A stretch of 64,000 nucleotides of DNA from Charina bottae. Its lineage: Eukaryota; Chordata; Lepidosauria; Squamata; Charinaidae. The notes beneath the pieces were generated by a model. It did not search any database, was not told where the DNA came from, and saw only the letters and a program-made list of their open reading frames with translations. Of this stretch, positions 45,506 through 56,310 are shown one piece after another (within the stretch, counting starts at the first letter, position 1; every line of letters begins with the position of its first letter). The stretch lies in assembly GCA_023362775.1 (NCBI GenBank), contig JALMGJ010000003.1, positions 181,447,725 to 181,511,724 of the forward strand, read 5' to 3'. The position numbers were made by a program, and so were the translations under genes.

Positions 45506-46041
45506 ATGATAAGAAGAAGCAGGTAAGTGAACACAGAATGAACAGAATGCAGCAGTTTGCTGTGTCCTGTGAAAGTCTATAGCAGAGTTTGTAAGATAAT
45601 TTAGTAGGAATCCTCCAAAATTTAAATAATGTAGATGAAAATGCTTTAATTTCATTTGTTCAAATATTTAGTTTGCACATATTTTATCACCAACAGAAAA
45701 AAGTTTTTCACAGCCTGCATCTTTAGTATACAACTAACAAGATGTTAGTAACATTGTTATATTATGTAAGAAAATCTTCAATCAACAAGGATATTTATAT
45801 ACTTAGAAGATCACATAATAACTAAAAAACAAAATTTGACAGAATTACTTGTTAGAATTATAATAATGACTTTTAATATAGTTTAACAAAGGTTACTTTC
45901 CAACATTAATGGATGTTTGAAATAATAATTTTACTGAAAATTCAAGAATGGTCCTTACTTTGATACCTCTATAGCCCAAATTCTAATTCTTAATACTGGA
46001 CACATTTTAATGTTCTGTTTAAGAAAAAAAAGGGAGGGAGT

Positions 46042-46272
46042 GATAGCCTGCTTGGTATAGTGGTTAAAGTACTGAGCTAGAAACTAGGAGACTGTGGGTT
46101 CTAGTTCTGCTTCAGGCACGAAGCCAGCTGGGTGACTTTGTGCCAGTCATTCTCTCTCAGCCTTAGGAAGAAGGCAATGGCCAACCGCTTCTGAAAATGT
46201 TGCCAAGAAAACTGCAGGGACTTGTCCATGTAGTCAGAGGAGTCGAAACTGACTTGAAGGCACTATACATAA
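46042..46272 (+). mobile_element. Sauria-type SINE with BovB-like tail
   Basis: cctgcttggtatagtggtta head, gttctagttctgcttcagg, ttgccaagaaaactgcaggg and a tail agtcgaaactgacttgaagg. This resembles the BovB 3' end gagtcggaagcgactgaac at 33038-33056. Same family as 14213-14436. Confidence 0.85.
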
Positions 46273-48138
46273 GTATATATGTGGTATAGTAGTAGGCTGC
46301 CCGGACAACTTTAGATTATGTAACCTGCTATGTACACACTAAATTTATAAAGAAAAGAAAAACAAAATTCATAACAATATCTACAATGTTCACAAATATA
46401 CATTTCAAAAGCAATTACAGTATGTACTATATATTGCCATACATTCAGATATTTCAATATAAATTGAAATATACAGTATATTCAAAACTCAATATAACAG
46501 TGACAAATTTACTTTGAGAAATAAAATATAAAATAAGCAAAATTGCATTTAATGTACAAATGTTAATAATTTTGGAATATTATTTTATTATTCCTATTTT
46601 ATTGAAAAATAAATTAGCCCCATTGTCCTGAATCCATTTTACTGCTCATTTTAATCAGAATTTCTGTAGCAGAAAGATTTTAGCATTTGTTACATGATGC
46701 AAACCTTCTTTAACATTCAACAAGTAATAAATATCGATCTTTAAAAGTCATTTTCTAAATTACTGAGATATGATGTATGCGCGCGCGCTCTCTCTCTCTC
46801 TAATGAACTTTCTTGATTTACATTTTATTCTATTTTATAATGCCAATAGATACGGAAATTAATTTAAGTTTTTAAAAATATAGCAGAGTTTTTATCTCTG
46901 TTTGATATAAACATGTATAATAAATTACAGATTGCCACATGTAGTCCACTGTGGTTAGATACAACTATGTAATCTAGTATCTTGACAGATTTCTTTTTCA
47001 GTTTTATCTTGGCTAACCATTCATTAATGGTAGATGCCAATATGCAACAGTGTGATCCAAAATTACAATTGAGCTTGAGTCTTCCATAGAAAAAGCAAAA
47101 TACTGAGATTGGGATGTAATATTACTATTATATAGCACCAATAGATAGAATCTTCCAGACAAGATTTTCAAGTTTTGACCAGTGGTGGAATTGGAAAAGA
47201 TTTAGAGAGTATGAGTCACAGAAATAAAAGACAAAGAGTCTCCAAGTTTAGAACTGCAAAAATCAAAGACATCAGAAGTCCATTTAGATTATCTCTGCCA
47301 TCCGCTTCCAACAGTGGCCTGCCAGATGCTTATAAGAAACCCACAAACAAGGCATGGGAGGCAATGTATGTTTGCTTGCAAGAAGCTCTTGTTCAGAGAT
47401 GTACTATTTCTGAACATGCGAACTCCTGCATGATTATTAGGGTTAATAGTCTGACAAATCTGTTCTCCAACTAGGTCAACAAATCCACTATATTTTAAGG
47501 CAAAAAGTTCTTAAATTAGTTATATATAGTGTGAAGTAATTCTGTCCTCTGTCCTGAATTAATTAATTGGGTAACCCTAAATTTCTATCCCACCTAACCA
47601 GCAAAGTTTGAAAGATCTGTGTAAGATATTAAATATATTGCGTTATACTCAACATAATTGCTTATAAAACCAATGAACTCAGGCCTACTACCTTTTTCAG
47701 AAATGGTTTGATTTTACTGTCCTCAAGTAACAACATACTATTTGGATCTCTTTGGGCAGTACATGTCAAGTTAGTGAAAAGGCCCTGTTCCATATAGCCA
47801 CCACTGATTTCTAACTTTGCAAATTGATTCTAAATTTGCTTACTCAAAAGTTGTATAAGAGCTACCACCTCAAGCCAATATGATCAATAACAAAGCAGTC
47901 ATTCTCCACTAGCAGTATATGTACCACAGGTGGGACTCAATAAGAATAGGATATAGGATAAGTTGCTGAGACTGTAAATTATAAATGTAATGACAGAATG
48001 TATATGAACCTTAAAATATCCTTTTATTTCTCCCAAGATGGGCCCCAGGCCCTTTGATGCCATGTTTGGTGTATAGTACAAAATAATTGAGAACCACTGA
48101 TCTAAGGGACACTAGTTCAGGAAAAAATGAGTTTAGAC

Positions 48139-48408
48139 CAGAGCTTTCCAAACTGTGTGTCGTGACACAAAAGTGTGTCGCCACACACAGTCTGGTGTGT
48201 CGCCACACAACCCGGAAGTGCTGATCATCATCAGCGCTTCCGGGTTTTCCCGCGGCGACACACCAACGGTGGCGTGCAAAAACCGAAAGCGACAGCAGTG
48301 CTTCCGGGTTTTTGCGCGCTGCCGCAACGGCAGCACTTCCGGGGTTTCCCGTGGCGACACACCAACAGCGGTTGGTGTGTCGCCGCGGGAAAACTTTGGA
48401 AAGCCCTG
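48139..48408 (-). mobile_element. hAT-type MITE copy G
   Basis: 270-bp element starting cagagctttccaaactgtgt and ending ctttggaaagccctg, with perfect 8-bp repeats gtttagac at 48131-48138 and 48409-48416. It is inverted relative to copy A. The interior has inverted acccggaagtgctgatcatc and gatgat...cttccgggtt blocks also present in copy H. Confidence 0.93.
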
Positions 48409-51400
48409 GTTTAGACCTTTAATGACAGTAACAAAAGGCTTAAGATTCTACATACAAGAAAATGATACAGATTAGTTAGCTGCATTATATAAAAAAATAA
48501 AGGTGGCAGTTGCCTCACTCTATAGATTCCCTTATTCATAAACAAATGTCACCAATATGAATATTGCACACATTTAGCAATTTAAAAAAATCAACCACTC
48601 ACACAGAAGAGGCCAAGCATTTCCCATACAATTGTCTATCCTTACTTAAATGCAAAAGCGTTATGGTTTTCTATAACACTCTCCACATCTATGTTTACTA
48701 TAGCCTCAACAAATTGATTCTTTCTCCTCCCCCTTTTTCTTTTCTCATGTTCCCAATTTGATAGTACTCTGAGGGAGGGACAAGCAAAACTCCCCATTTC
48801 AAATTCTCTTGGCAGCGGCTGTTTTGATCTGACTACTGGCCCTGATTTGTTTCACATTTCAGCCAAAGTTTAAAACAGCTCTGTAATTCTAAGCAGATGA
48901 GCCTATGAGTCTAACCCTATAATTATACCTTCTCTCCTTACTTAGCCTCTAACTTCAAACCTTCCGTTCTGACTTCTAGACTCCCAGATCAGAGGATTTT
49001 AAGGTGCACCTTGGCGTCCAAGCAGGTCTGTCTCAACCAGACATATTTATACAGTCTATATATGTTGTATTGAGTTATTGGAGGAGAATAAGTACTTCTT
49101 TTGAAAGCAGTCCTCTTTATCTATAAAATGACAAGACACCTAGAAGGTACAGGAGATTCTTTTTTATTATGATGATGCTGTGGCATTTCTGCATTTGAGA
49201 GTACCCAAACAGATGGGAAGGTATCATCTATAAGTTTAAAAAACCTGTACAAAATCCACTGATGTGTGTTCAGATGCTGATGTTAAACTAATTCCTATTA
49301 ATTTAATAGATACTGGATAGCTATTCAGATATTCATTCATCCAATAAATATTTCTGTCAAAGAACATTTAGGGTAAGGTGGAAAACACAATGTTACTGGA
49401 CTAGAATTCCCATCATTCATGCTAGCTGGGAATTAGAACCCAATAACTGGAGAACCCAGAGGTTCCTCAATTATAACTTAGAATAAAATGTTAGAAACTT
49501 TTATAGACATTCTAAATTGGAGATCACCAAAGCTAGAATTATATGAAAGAACAAGCCTTGCTGCAGAATATTAGCATGGTTCTTAACAATTTTTAGTCTA
49601 TAGCTAAGTTTTTTAAATGAAATCTCTCAGTAAAGGCTCCCATATAAACTTAAAAGTCCTCCTATAGATTAATAACTAAAGAACAGGAAGGGGGGATGAA
49701 GAGAGTAAAGGTTTCCCTATGGGTCTATAATGATCTGGAATTAGAAGCAACAACAAAAAATGGGCTTCTTGCAGAATTGAATTTTTCCTTACAATCCTCT
49801 CACATATTCAAACTTCCTGAAATTTGCTTTAGTGCAAAAGGGAAGCAACAGAAAGAATTTGTTCTGTGGGCAGGTATCAGTCTGGCAACAGAGAAAACTG
49901 GATACAACCAGGTTGCAGATGTAATCTTCATCTTCCTCATTATTCAGGATGGGGAAATACAACACAGACTATGAACAACTCCTAAATATTGAAGGCACTC
50001 TCCTCATATTGAAGACATAGACAATAAAACCACAGAAAGGAATTTAAAATGTGAAAAACGTATGTAAAGTAATACAGTAATATATTGCATATTTAAGGCA
50101 GAAAATCCCAATTACATGTAGACTTTGATGACATATGAAGAAGTTATGATTATCAAGGAGACATTGGAATTGTATCAGGGGAACACGAATACCACATTTT
50201 GCATCAGCAGTAAAAAAATCATTTAAAAGGATTGAAAATAAGACAGCTATATCATAACACTATTACACAGATGCGTGGTGTTACATCATCTGCAATTTTA
50301 TGTACCGTTCTAGTTATCCCATCTCAAAAATGACATCACAGCAATGGAAAAAACGCAAAAATGATGAAATTGTTATTATCTTCCATTTGAGAAAACACTA
50401 AAGTAATGGACTTTACATTCTAGAAAATAAGAAAATTGAAGGGGAGCATGATAGAGGTAAATTAAATCACTAATAGTAAGGAATAACCCTACAATATGCA
50501 TTAATTAGCACTAGATTCAAGGCAGACCAAGAATTGTATTTTCTCACATAATAACATGTACCTTACAGAATCCACTACTACAGTATGAGATTATGCCCGT
50601 TTTAAGATGAATTTAAAAGATTTGGCAATGACTAGGTGGAAAGCATATGTTTAAAAACAATGTAAAGTACTCATGGATACTGGGGTTAAACTACAAAGGA
50701 CCACTATGGGTCTCATTACTTCTTTGTGGACTACTGAGCTAGGCATTATTGGAAGCAGAATGTAAACTACACAAACCCTTGGGGTGATCCTGTTGGCTAC
50801 TCTTACATACATGACTTTTAGACCCCCAATTAGAACACATGTTAGCATTTCATTATTAAATGAAAAAGAACTGTGACTGCAATGCACAATCATTTTATTA
50901 GTGAACAATGCATCTGAAGCAAAACACTGGTTTGGGCCAATGGCCTAAGACCATTTTTTCTAGGTCCTCTTGTATGCAGAAGACAACTTGGCCTCCCTAT
51001 TAATTAAGCCCATGGGTATATTAAGGTAGGCTTTTAAGAAAATGAAAGTGGGAGCTCTTCTATGAAACTTCTAACCAGGCCAAAAAAAAAATGGGACTAT
51101 ACTAATATGGATAACATCCTGATCAAAGCAAAATCTTATCTTTCTCTCTACCCAAATACTGTGTTAGATCTTTCAGGATCTTATATATCAAATATCATGC
51201 AACTGATAAAAAACAGACTTTATAATGAATGCATCTATATAGCAATTCTTGCTTTTGGAGTTGACATTTTCTAATAAAAAATCAGCCCCACAAATGTTGC
51301 ATATTCTAATTGTTCGCCAATGTGCCTCTTTCAGTTTTTCGAGGGAAATAAGAGACCTGGCTGTCATGAGAATAGCTCCAATAAACACATCAAGGCTAAC

Positions 51401-51659
51401 GTCTCTGACCATTTGTACAGAAAAAAGAAAACATTTAAAATGCCTTTTCCACCACTAGACAAAAGGTTTGAGATGACAAAAGACAATCCCATCGTGAAAA
51501 GTACAATTATCGTTATCCATAAGAACTGCGATACTAATGTATAGGTAAGAGGTAGCAACCCTTAAGGCTGGCTAGAAAAGGCAAGTATTGCTATTGTTAC
51601 AACAAGAATTGTAAAAAGGATATTATAGATGCATTCGTGTTTCTTTCTGCAGTACTCAC

Positions 51660-51717
51660 CATGCAAGAGCAGGACTAGGAACAGGTACCCAACCAGGATG
51701 CAGCAGGGACAGGACAT
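51660..51717 (-). CDS. APCDD1: APCDD1 exon 1 coding part (signal peptide)
   Basis: Encodes residues 1-19 and the first base of codon 20, ending at donor gtgagt. The translation MSCPCCILVGYLFLVLLLHG is a classical secretory signal peptide that aligns end to end with the human one (MSW...LLLHG). The frame remains open upstream to a further ATG at 51819, which would add 34 basic residues. I chose 51717 because it matches the human start and places the hydrophobic core correctly. With the other exons it gives a 513-residue protein; the human one is 514. Confidence 0.95.
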
Positions 51718-52590
51718 TTCCAGCTTTCCAACGGCTTCTCTGTTCCGAACTTGTTTTTCGCCCTTAAAAAAAATTCTCCCGACTTTCTTCTTTTTTGCTT
51801 TAATCCCCTTCTTCCGCACCGCTGAAGTTCTTCCAAATCCCCAAAGTCCTCACGCGCACATTGAGCCCCAAACACACACGCTGTTTTTTTTTTTTTAAAA
51901 AAAGGCAAAAGCCAGCGCGAGAGCGAGCGAGGGTTCTGCGCAAGGATGAAGTCCAGATCCGCGCAACCCACCTGGCGGGATCCAACCCCCCAAGCCCTCG
52001 CACCTTTCTCTCCCAACACGGGGCGAACGCCAACTGCAGAAGGCAGAGCGAGACTCCAGCGTCTGCAGGCAGCTGCCGCCCCGGGCTTCAGTCCTCCAGT
52101 TCCCCCACCCGCTCCCGACCGAAAGTTTTCAAGGGAAGGCGGTCCGCCTCGTGCCGGCCGAGGCGACGGACTTTGGGCGTGCGCCCAGCTCCCAAGGCTT
52201 TCCCAGTCCTTGGCCTTCCGAAGCCGCTGCCTGCTCAGATCGCGCCTAGGGCGCCTACCGCTGTCCCTTTTTTCCGGCGGTTTTCCCTCCGCGTCTCCTC
52301 CCGCGGCTTTTCCTCGTCCTTACTGAAGTGCGGCGGCGGCGGCGGCGGCGGCGGCAGCAGCAGCAGCAGCAAGAACTACTCCCCTTCATATTTCCCTTCC
52401 CAGCCGCAACACCAGGAGGAGGGGTCTGGACCGGGGCGGGGCGGGGGGAACTCCTCGCCGTCTGAAACCGGACACCCTTGACTTGAAAGGAGACTACAAA
52501 GAGCGGAGAGGTTTCAGTTCCCGCCCAGGCTGCGTCCCGGCCTCAGCCCTCCCTTGGTCGTGGGTACCAAACAAGTCGGGGCCTAACAGC
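51718..52590 (-). promoter_or_regulatory. APCDD1: APCDD1 CpG island, 5' UTR and promoter region
   Basis: Immediately upstream of the APCDD1 start the AT-rich background gives way to GC- and CpG-dense DNA (strongest at about 51910-52560). A run of eight CGG followed by five CAG units is at 52331-52370 (plus strand). Also present are a ggggcggggcgggg Sp1-like box near 52433-52446 and a tacaaag (52495-52501) fitting the TCF/LEF consensus WWCAAAG. The transcription start is not defined by sequence. The long plus-strand open frame across the island (51861-52481) looks like a GC artefact. Confidence 0.8.
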
Positions 52591-53102
52591 GGATGACGTT
52601 AGAGCCAGTTGTTTTTTTAAAAGGGGGGGTTCCACCCCCAAGGAAAGAGGTAGCCTTTTTGCTACAAAAGAACAACAGCGGGGAGATTTGTGGCATCTTT
52701 AAGCTAACCGATTTTACTATACTCCTGAGAAAAATACAGGAGACACCGAGTTCTGTGTATTGCTTCATGCCCACCAAGCAAGAATAAAACTAAGTCGCCG
52801 CCTCTGTTCCTTTTCCCTGCCCGTTCAGGAGAGGGGAAGGCACTCGGAAAACCCCAGGTGTTTTCTGTCCTCGCTGCCCTGGTAGTTGTGTCACTGTGGA
52901 GGAAAGAGAAAAGTGTGCAAGCAGTGGTGGGCTCCATTGTTCCCTAGTTTGGGCGCTGTCCCTGCAGGGAGCATGGGACCTATAGAATTTCTGCCCAGCA
53001 AAGCAATCCTCCATCATCCCAGCCTCTGAGTAGAAGGAATGAAAGCTATTTTTTCTTGCTCACACAAGACAGTGAATGAGCAGACAGCCTCCATCGCTGT
53101 CT
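52591..53102. other. Upstream flank of APCDD1, no gene
   Basis: Short open frames on both strands, none recognisable. No repeat identified. Confidence 0.45.
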
Positions 53103-53110
53103 TCTTAACA

Positions 53111-53263
53111 CAGGGCTTTCCAAAGTTTTCCTGCCGGGACACACCAACCGCCGTTGGTGTGTCGCCGCAGGAAAACTCGGAAGCGCTGCTGATGATCAGC
53201 GCTTCCAGGTTGTGTGGCGACACACCAGACTCTGTGTCGCGACACACAGTTTGGAAAGCTCTG
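53111..53263 (+). mobile_element. hAT-type MITE copy H
   Basis: 153-bp element starting cagggctttccaaag and ending gtttggaaagctctg. The flanking 8-mers are tcttaaca and tcttaata (7 of 8). Its interior is a palindrome around gctgatgatcagc. Confidence 0.9.
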
Positions 53264-53539
53264 TCTTAATAGCTTGTGAAACTCAGTCTTGCCTAGGGAT
53301 GCCAGATGTTCATTGTTGAATAAATACTTCTTATTTGCACCTGAGAGAAATGTGATACCAGTTATTATTAACAAGGAATTAATAATTAAAAATAAATAAA
53401 TAAACTCATAAAACTAAATAAGGCTCTTAAGGAACTTTTCTAATGCTAGCTAGCAAAACTCATAAGCAAGCTGAATAGATCAAATTAAAGAACAAAGCTT
53501 CTACTAAAAACCACATACAGGAAATGTTAAGCAGACTGA

Positions 53540-54003
53540 ATGTGACACCTCCGCTTTGAGGTTAGAGAGCAGAGCTTCTAGCAAGACCTATGCTACAGGA
53601 AGCTTCTTGTGGGTAGAAATGAAATTAATGAACAATGCTTAAGGTAGGACAACTTCCATACAAGGAAAGAATAAATAAAATGGGAAGGAGAGATAAAAGT
53701 GGGTAGTGGGAGATGTAAACAGAGGCGGGACAATTGAGGCGGACGGTATAGGCTGTTCACTCCTGACTACCCAGCCTATGGGTAAAAGGAGGAGGGCTAA
53801 AGCGTCCGGGCAAAGGGCTATAAAAGATGAGCTCTAATTGTGGCTAGTGTGACTCCTCCCTGGTGCGACTTGTTTTCCAGCACGTTGGAGTTCACCAGCT
53901 TTTTGCAAACTGCTTTTAAAATGAAAACCTTTTGTTTCTATTTGCCTTTTGACTTGACTCATATCTGACACACCCCACTGAGAGTTGGTTGTGTTGGGGT
54001 ACA
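53540..54003 (+). mobile_element. Possible solo LTR
   Basis: Starts tgtgacacctccgc and ends ttgtgttggggtaca, giving TG...CA ends with TGT/ACA symmetry. A TATA-like ggctataaaagatgagctc lies at 53817-53835 and a pyrimidine-rich start-site region follows. I do not find a clear 4-6 bp target duplication, so the borders and class are uncertain. Confidence 0.4.
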
Positions 54004-54394
54004 AATGTAATAAATAAATAAATTTTTAAGGAGAGTTCATAAGTCCCTCTTCGCCCATTATACTGGGAAAACCCACATTTTGCCCCATGATTATAGATTA
54101 AGCCTACAGTATTTCAAGTTGAGCTTGACTCCTGGGGAATTCACAGACAACTCCATGTGGTTTTCTTGGTGACAGTACAGAAGTGATTTGCTATTGTCAT
54201 ATTCTGAAATGTTTTTTCAACTTCCCAGTTCATCCAATTATTAACCAGGTCCAGACTTCCTTAGCTGTTCAAGATAAGCCAAGCTCCACTAGATGCTGTC
54301 ATCTAGATATAATGGATTATAATGGTACAAACATCATAACAATCAATTAACCATAAATATCTTCACAACATGTTTCTTTATCCACAGATCTCTC
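54004..54394. other. Intergenic, no recognisable element
   Basis: aat repeats near 54008-54024, otherwise nothing recognised. Confidence 0.4.
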
Positions 54395-54880
54395 TCTCCC
54401 TCTCTTCCGGGTCTACGCTATGTGGCATATTGGGCAGTAAGGGTTTTCCAGCTCTTTCGGTCTTGGGCGATTGTTTCGGCATCTTTCCATGTGATGTGCA
54501 ATGCCTTCGGGTCTTTTATCAGTGTTCTTTGCCATGTTGTTCGAGGGCATCCTCGTTGTTTAGCATTAGGAGGAATCCAACTCATTGCCACTTTAGGGAT
54601 CCGATTGTTCTCCATGCGGAAGATGTGGCCAGCCAGTTGAAGTCTTTTGCATGCAACAATGTTATGGAGTTTACACGAGCTGCTCCTACGGAGCACCTCT
54701 TCATTTGTAATGTGATCAAAATATCGAATCTTTAGAATCCGACGGACGCATCTCTGTTGAAAGACGTCAAGCCTCTTGTTGATACTTACTGATGCCTTCC
54801 AAGTCTCGCTGGCATAAGTAACTGTCGGGATCACAATAGAATTGAACAGGTGAAACCACAGATAGGTCACATTAATTGGA
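54395..54880 (-). mobile_element. Non-LTR retrotransposon C-terminal fragment (- strand)
   Basis: Open frame of 150 codons on the minus strand (54870-54418) reads YASETWKASVSINKRLDVFQ, RCVRRILKIRYFDHITNEEV, RLQLAGHIFRM and GCPRTTWQRTL. This is the thumb and zinc-knuckle-like C-terminus seen in many non-LTR reverse transcriptases. The catalytic part is absent. It is not BovB (different residues throughout). The clade is not assigned. Confidence 0.8.
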
Positions 54881-55257
54881 TGCCCTGTATTTTTTTTAGT
54901 TATATTTTAGATGGGTTAATAGAAGGGTTAATCCAAAATGTGCTATTTCTCAAACTGTTATTAAATCCTTATCACCTTATAGACCTCCAAATGGGTTTAA
55001 AAGTAAATATTCCGGGTCATGCCATAAAGTTCTATCTTGTATAAAAAAGCCAAATACACAACTTTTGGAAGCATCCTTTCCCTCCCAATTTATCATTCAT
55101 TATTAAGGAGACAACCACATAGGACAAGCAATGCTTTACAGAAACAAATCCCAAGGCTTAAAAATTCTAAATAATAGAATCATATAATCCATAGAATTCC
55201 ATCAAAATAATTTCATGGAATATATGATGTAGTGTCCTACAATTCTTTAGTGAGAGG
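54881..55257. other. Intergenic, no recognisable element
   Basis: AT-rich, no gene or repeat recognised. Confidence 0.4.
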
Positions 55258-55430
55258 AGAAAGTCAGTGTGGCATAGTGGATAAGTGTTGGATTAGGAGG
55301 TTGAAAACCCAGGTTCTAGCCCACCCTCCAGCATAGAAGCTCATTGGATGATTTTGGACTAGCGATATTCTCTCAGCCCAAATTCATACTCAGAATAGTT
55401 CCTGGGAAAAATAAGAGGAAGGATTGCTAT
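55258..55430 (+). mobile_element. Diverged tRNA-derived SINE
   Basis: agtcagtgtggcatagtgga head, aacccaggttctagcccacc B-box region and ttctctcagcccaaattcat match the Sauria-type SINE layout. The tail is lost. Confidence 0.65.
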
Positions 55431-55550
55431 TGACTTCTAGACTTTAATGTCTCTAAAATTCCACTGGTATCTTAGAAACCAGCATTGTCCCATACTACAA
55501 CAGCAACAACAACAAAAACCCTATTATATATAATAGCAGTCCACGTCATA

Positions 55551-55870
55551 GGTAAAGGTTCCCCCCGCACAGTCATGTCTGACTCTAGGGGCTGGTGCTC
55601 ATCTCTGTTTGTTAGCCGAAGAGCCAGCTTTGTCCGAAGACACTTCCACGGTCATGTGGCCGGCATGACATGCACGGAGTGCTGTTACCATCCCACCAAA
55701 GTGGTACCTATTTATCTACTTGCATTTGCATGCTTTTGAATTGCTAGGTTGGCAAGAGCTGGGGCTAGTGCGGGAGTTCACTCCGTCACGCGGGGCTAGG
55801 GATTCGAACCTCCGAACTTGCGACGTTCCGATTGACAAGCCTGGCGTCTTACCCGCTGAGCCATCGCGCC
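55551..55870 (-). mobile_element. tRNA-derived SINE, ggcgtggtggctcag type (- strand)
   Basis: Reverse complement starts ggcgcgatggctcagcgggt, has ggttcgaatcc and ends agagtcagacatgactg plus aaccttta. The flanks share acgtcata / acttcata (7 of 8), the likely duplication remnant. Confidence 0.88.
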
Positions 55871-56052
55871 ACTTCATATCCTCACCCAATATATCTTGAC
55901 CCATAGCAGATGGAAGTCATGATTATGTCCTATTGTTTCAGCCTCATGTACTCAGGGAGGACAGTACATTTATCAAATAAGTTTTGGATATATTACCATT
56001 ATTCAGAAAATGAAATTAGCTCAGTGATGTGTCAGAAATATATACTGTAGAG

Positions 56053-56302
56053 CAGGGCTTTCCAAAGTGCCGCCGCTGGTGACACGCCAGCGGCAGTGTG
56101 GCGGCGGTGGCGGCACGGCGGCGACACAGGACGGCATGCGGCGGCGCACGCGGGGCGGCGGCGCGGGGGGGCGTGCGGCGGCGCGTGCGTGCATGGTGGT
56201 GGCGGCAGCGGCTGCCGCTGCCACTGTGCATGCGCGCGCCGCCGCTTCCGGGTGGTGTGGCGACACACTTTTGTGTCGCGACACACAGTTTGGAAAGCTC
56301 TG
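56053..56302 (+). mobile_element. hAT-type MITE copy I
   Basis: 250-bp element starting cagggctttccaaagtgccg and ending gtttggaaagctctg, with perfect 8-bp repeats ctgtagag at 56045-56052 and 56303-56310. The interior is very GC-rich (gcggcggcgcacgcggggcg). Long open frames on both strands here are compositional. Confidence 0.93.
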
Positions 56303-56310
56303 CTGTAGAG

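Larger units (their letters stand above)
41504..51659 (-). other. APCDD1: APCDD1 intron 1
   Basis: 10.2-kb first intron containing an AT palindrome, hAT copies E, F and G, LINE and SINE copies and a truncated BovB. The parts 41504-42500, 46273-48130 and 48417-51650 have no recognised gene. An old motif gactagaattcccatcattc lies near 49399. Short open frames (for example 47175-47474) lack any recognisable product. Confidence 0.85.

Noticed and set aside
47175..47474. 99-codon plus-strand frame in APCDD1 intron 1
   Set aside because: No similarity recognised and no sign of exon structure; length expected by chance in 10 kb.
51861..52481. 206-codon plus-strand frame over the CpG island
   Set aside because: Stop-poor because of GC content; low-complexity G and S runs; no similarity recognised. 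It is antisense to the APCDD1 promoter.
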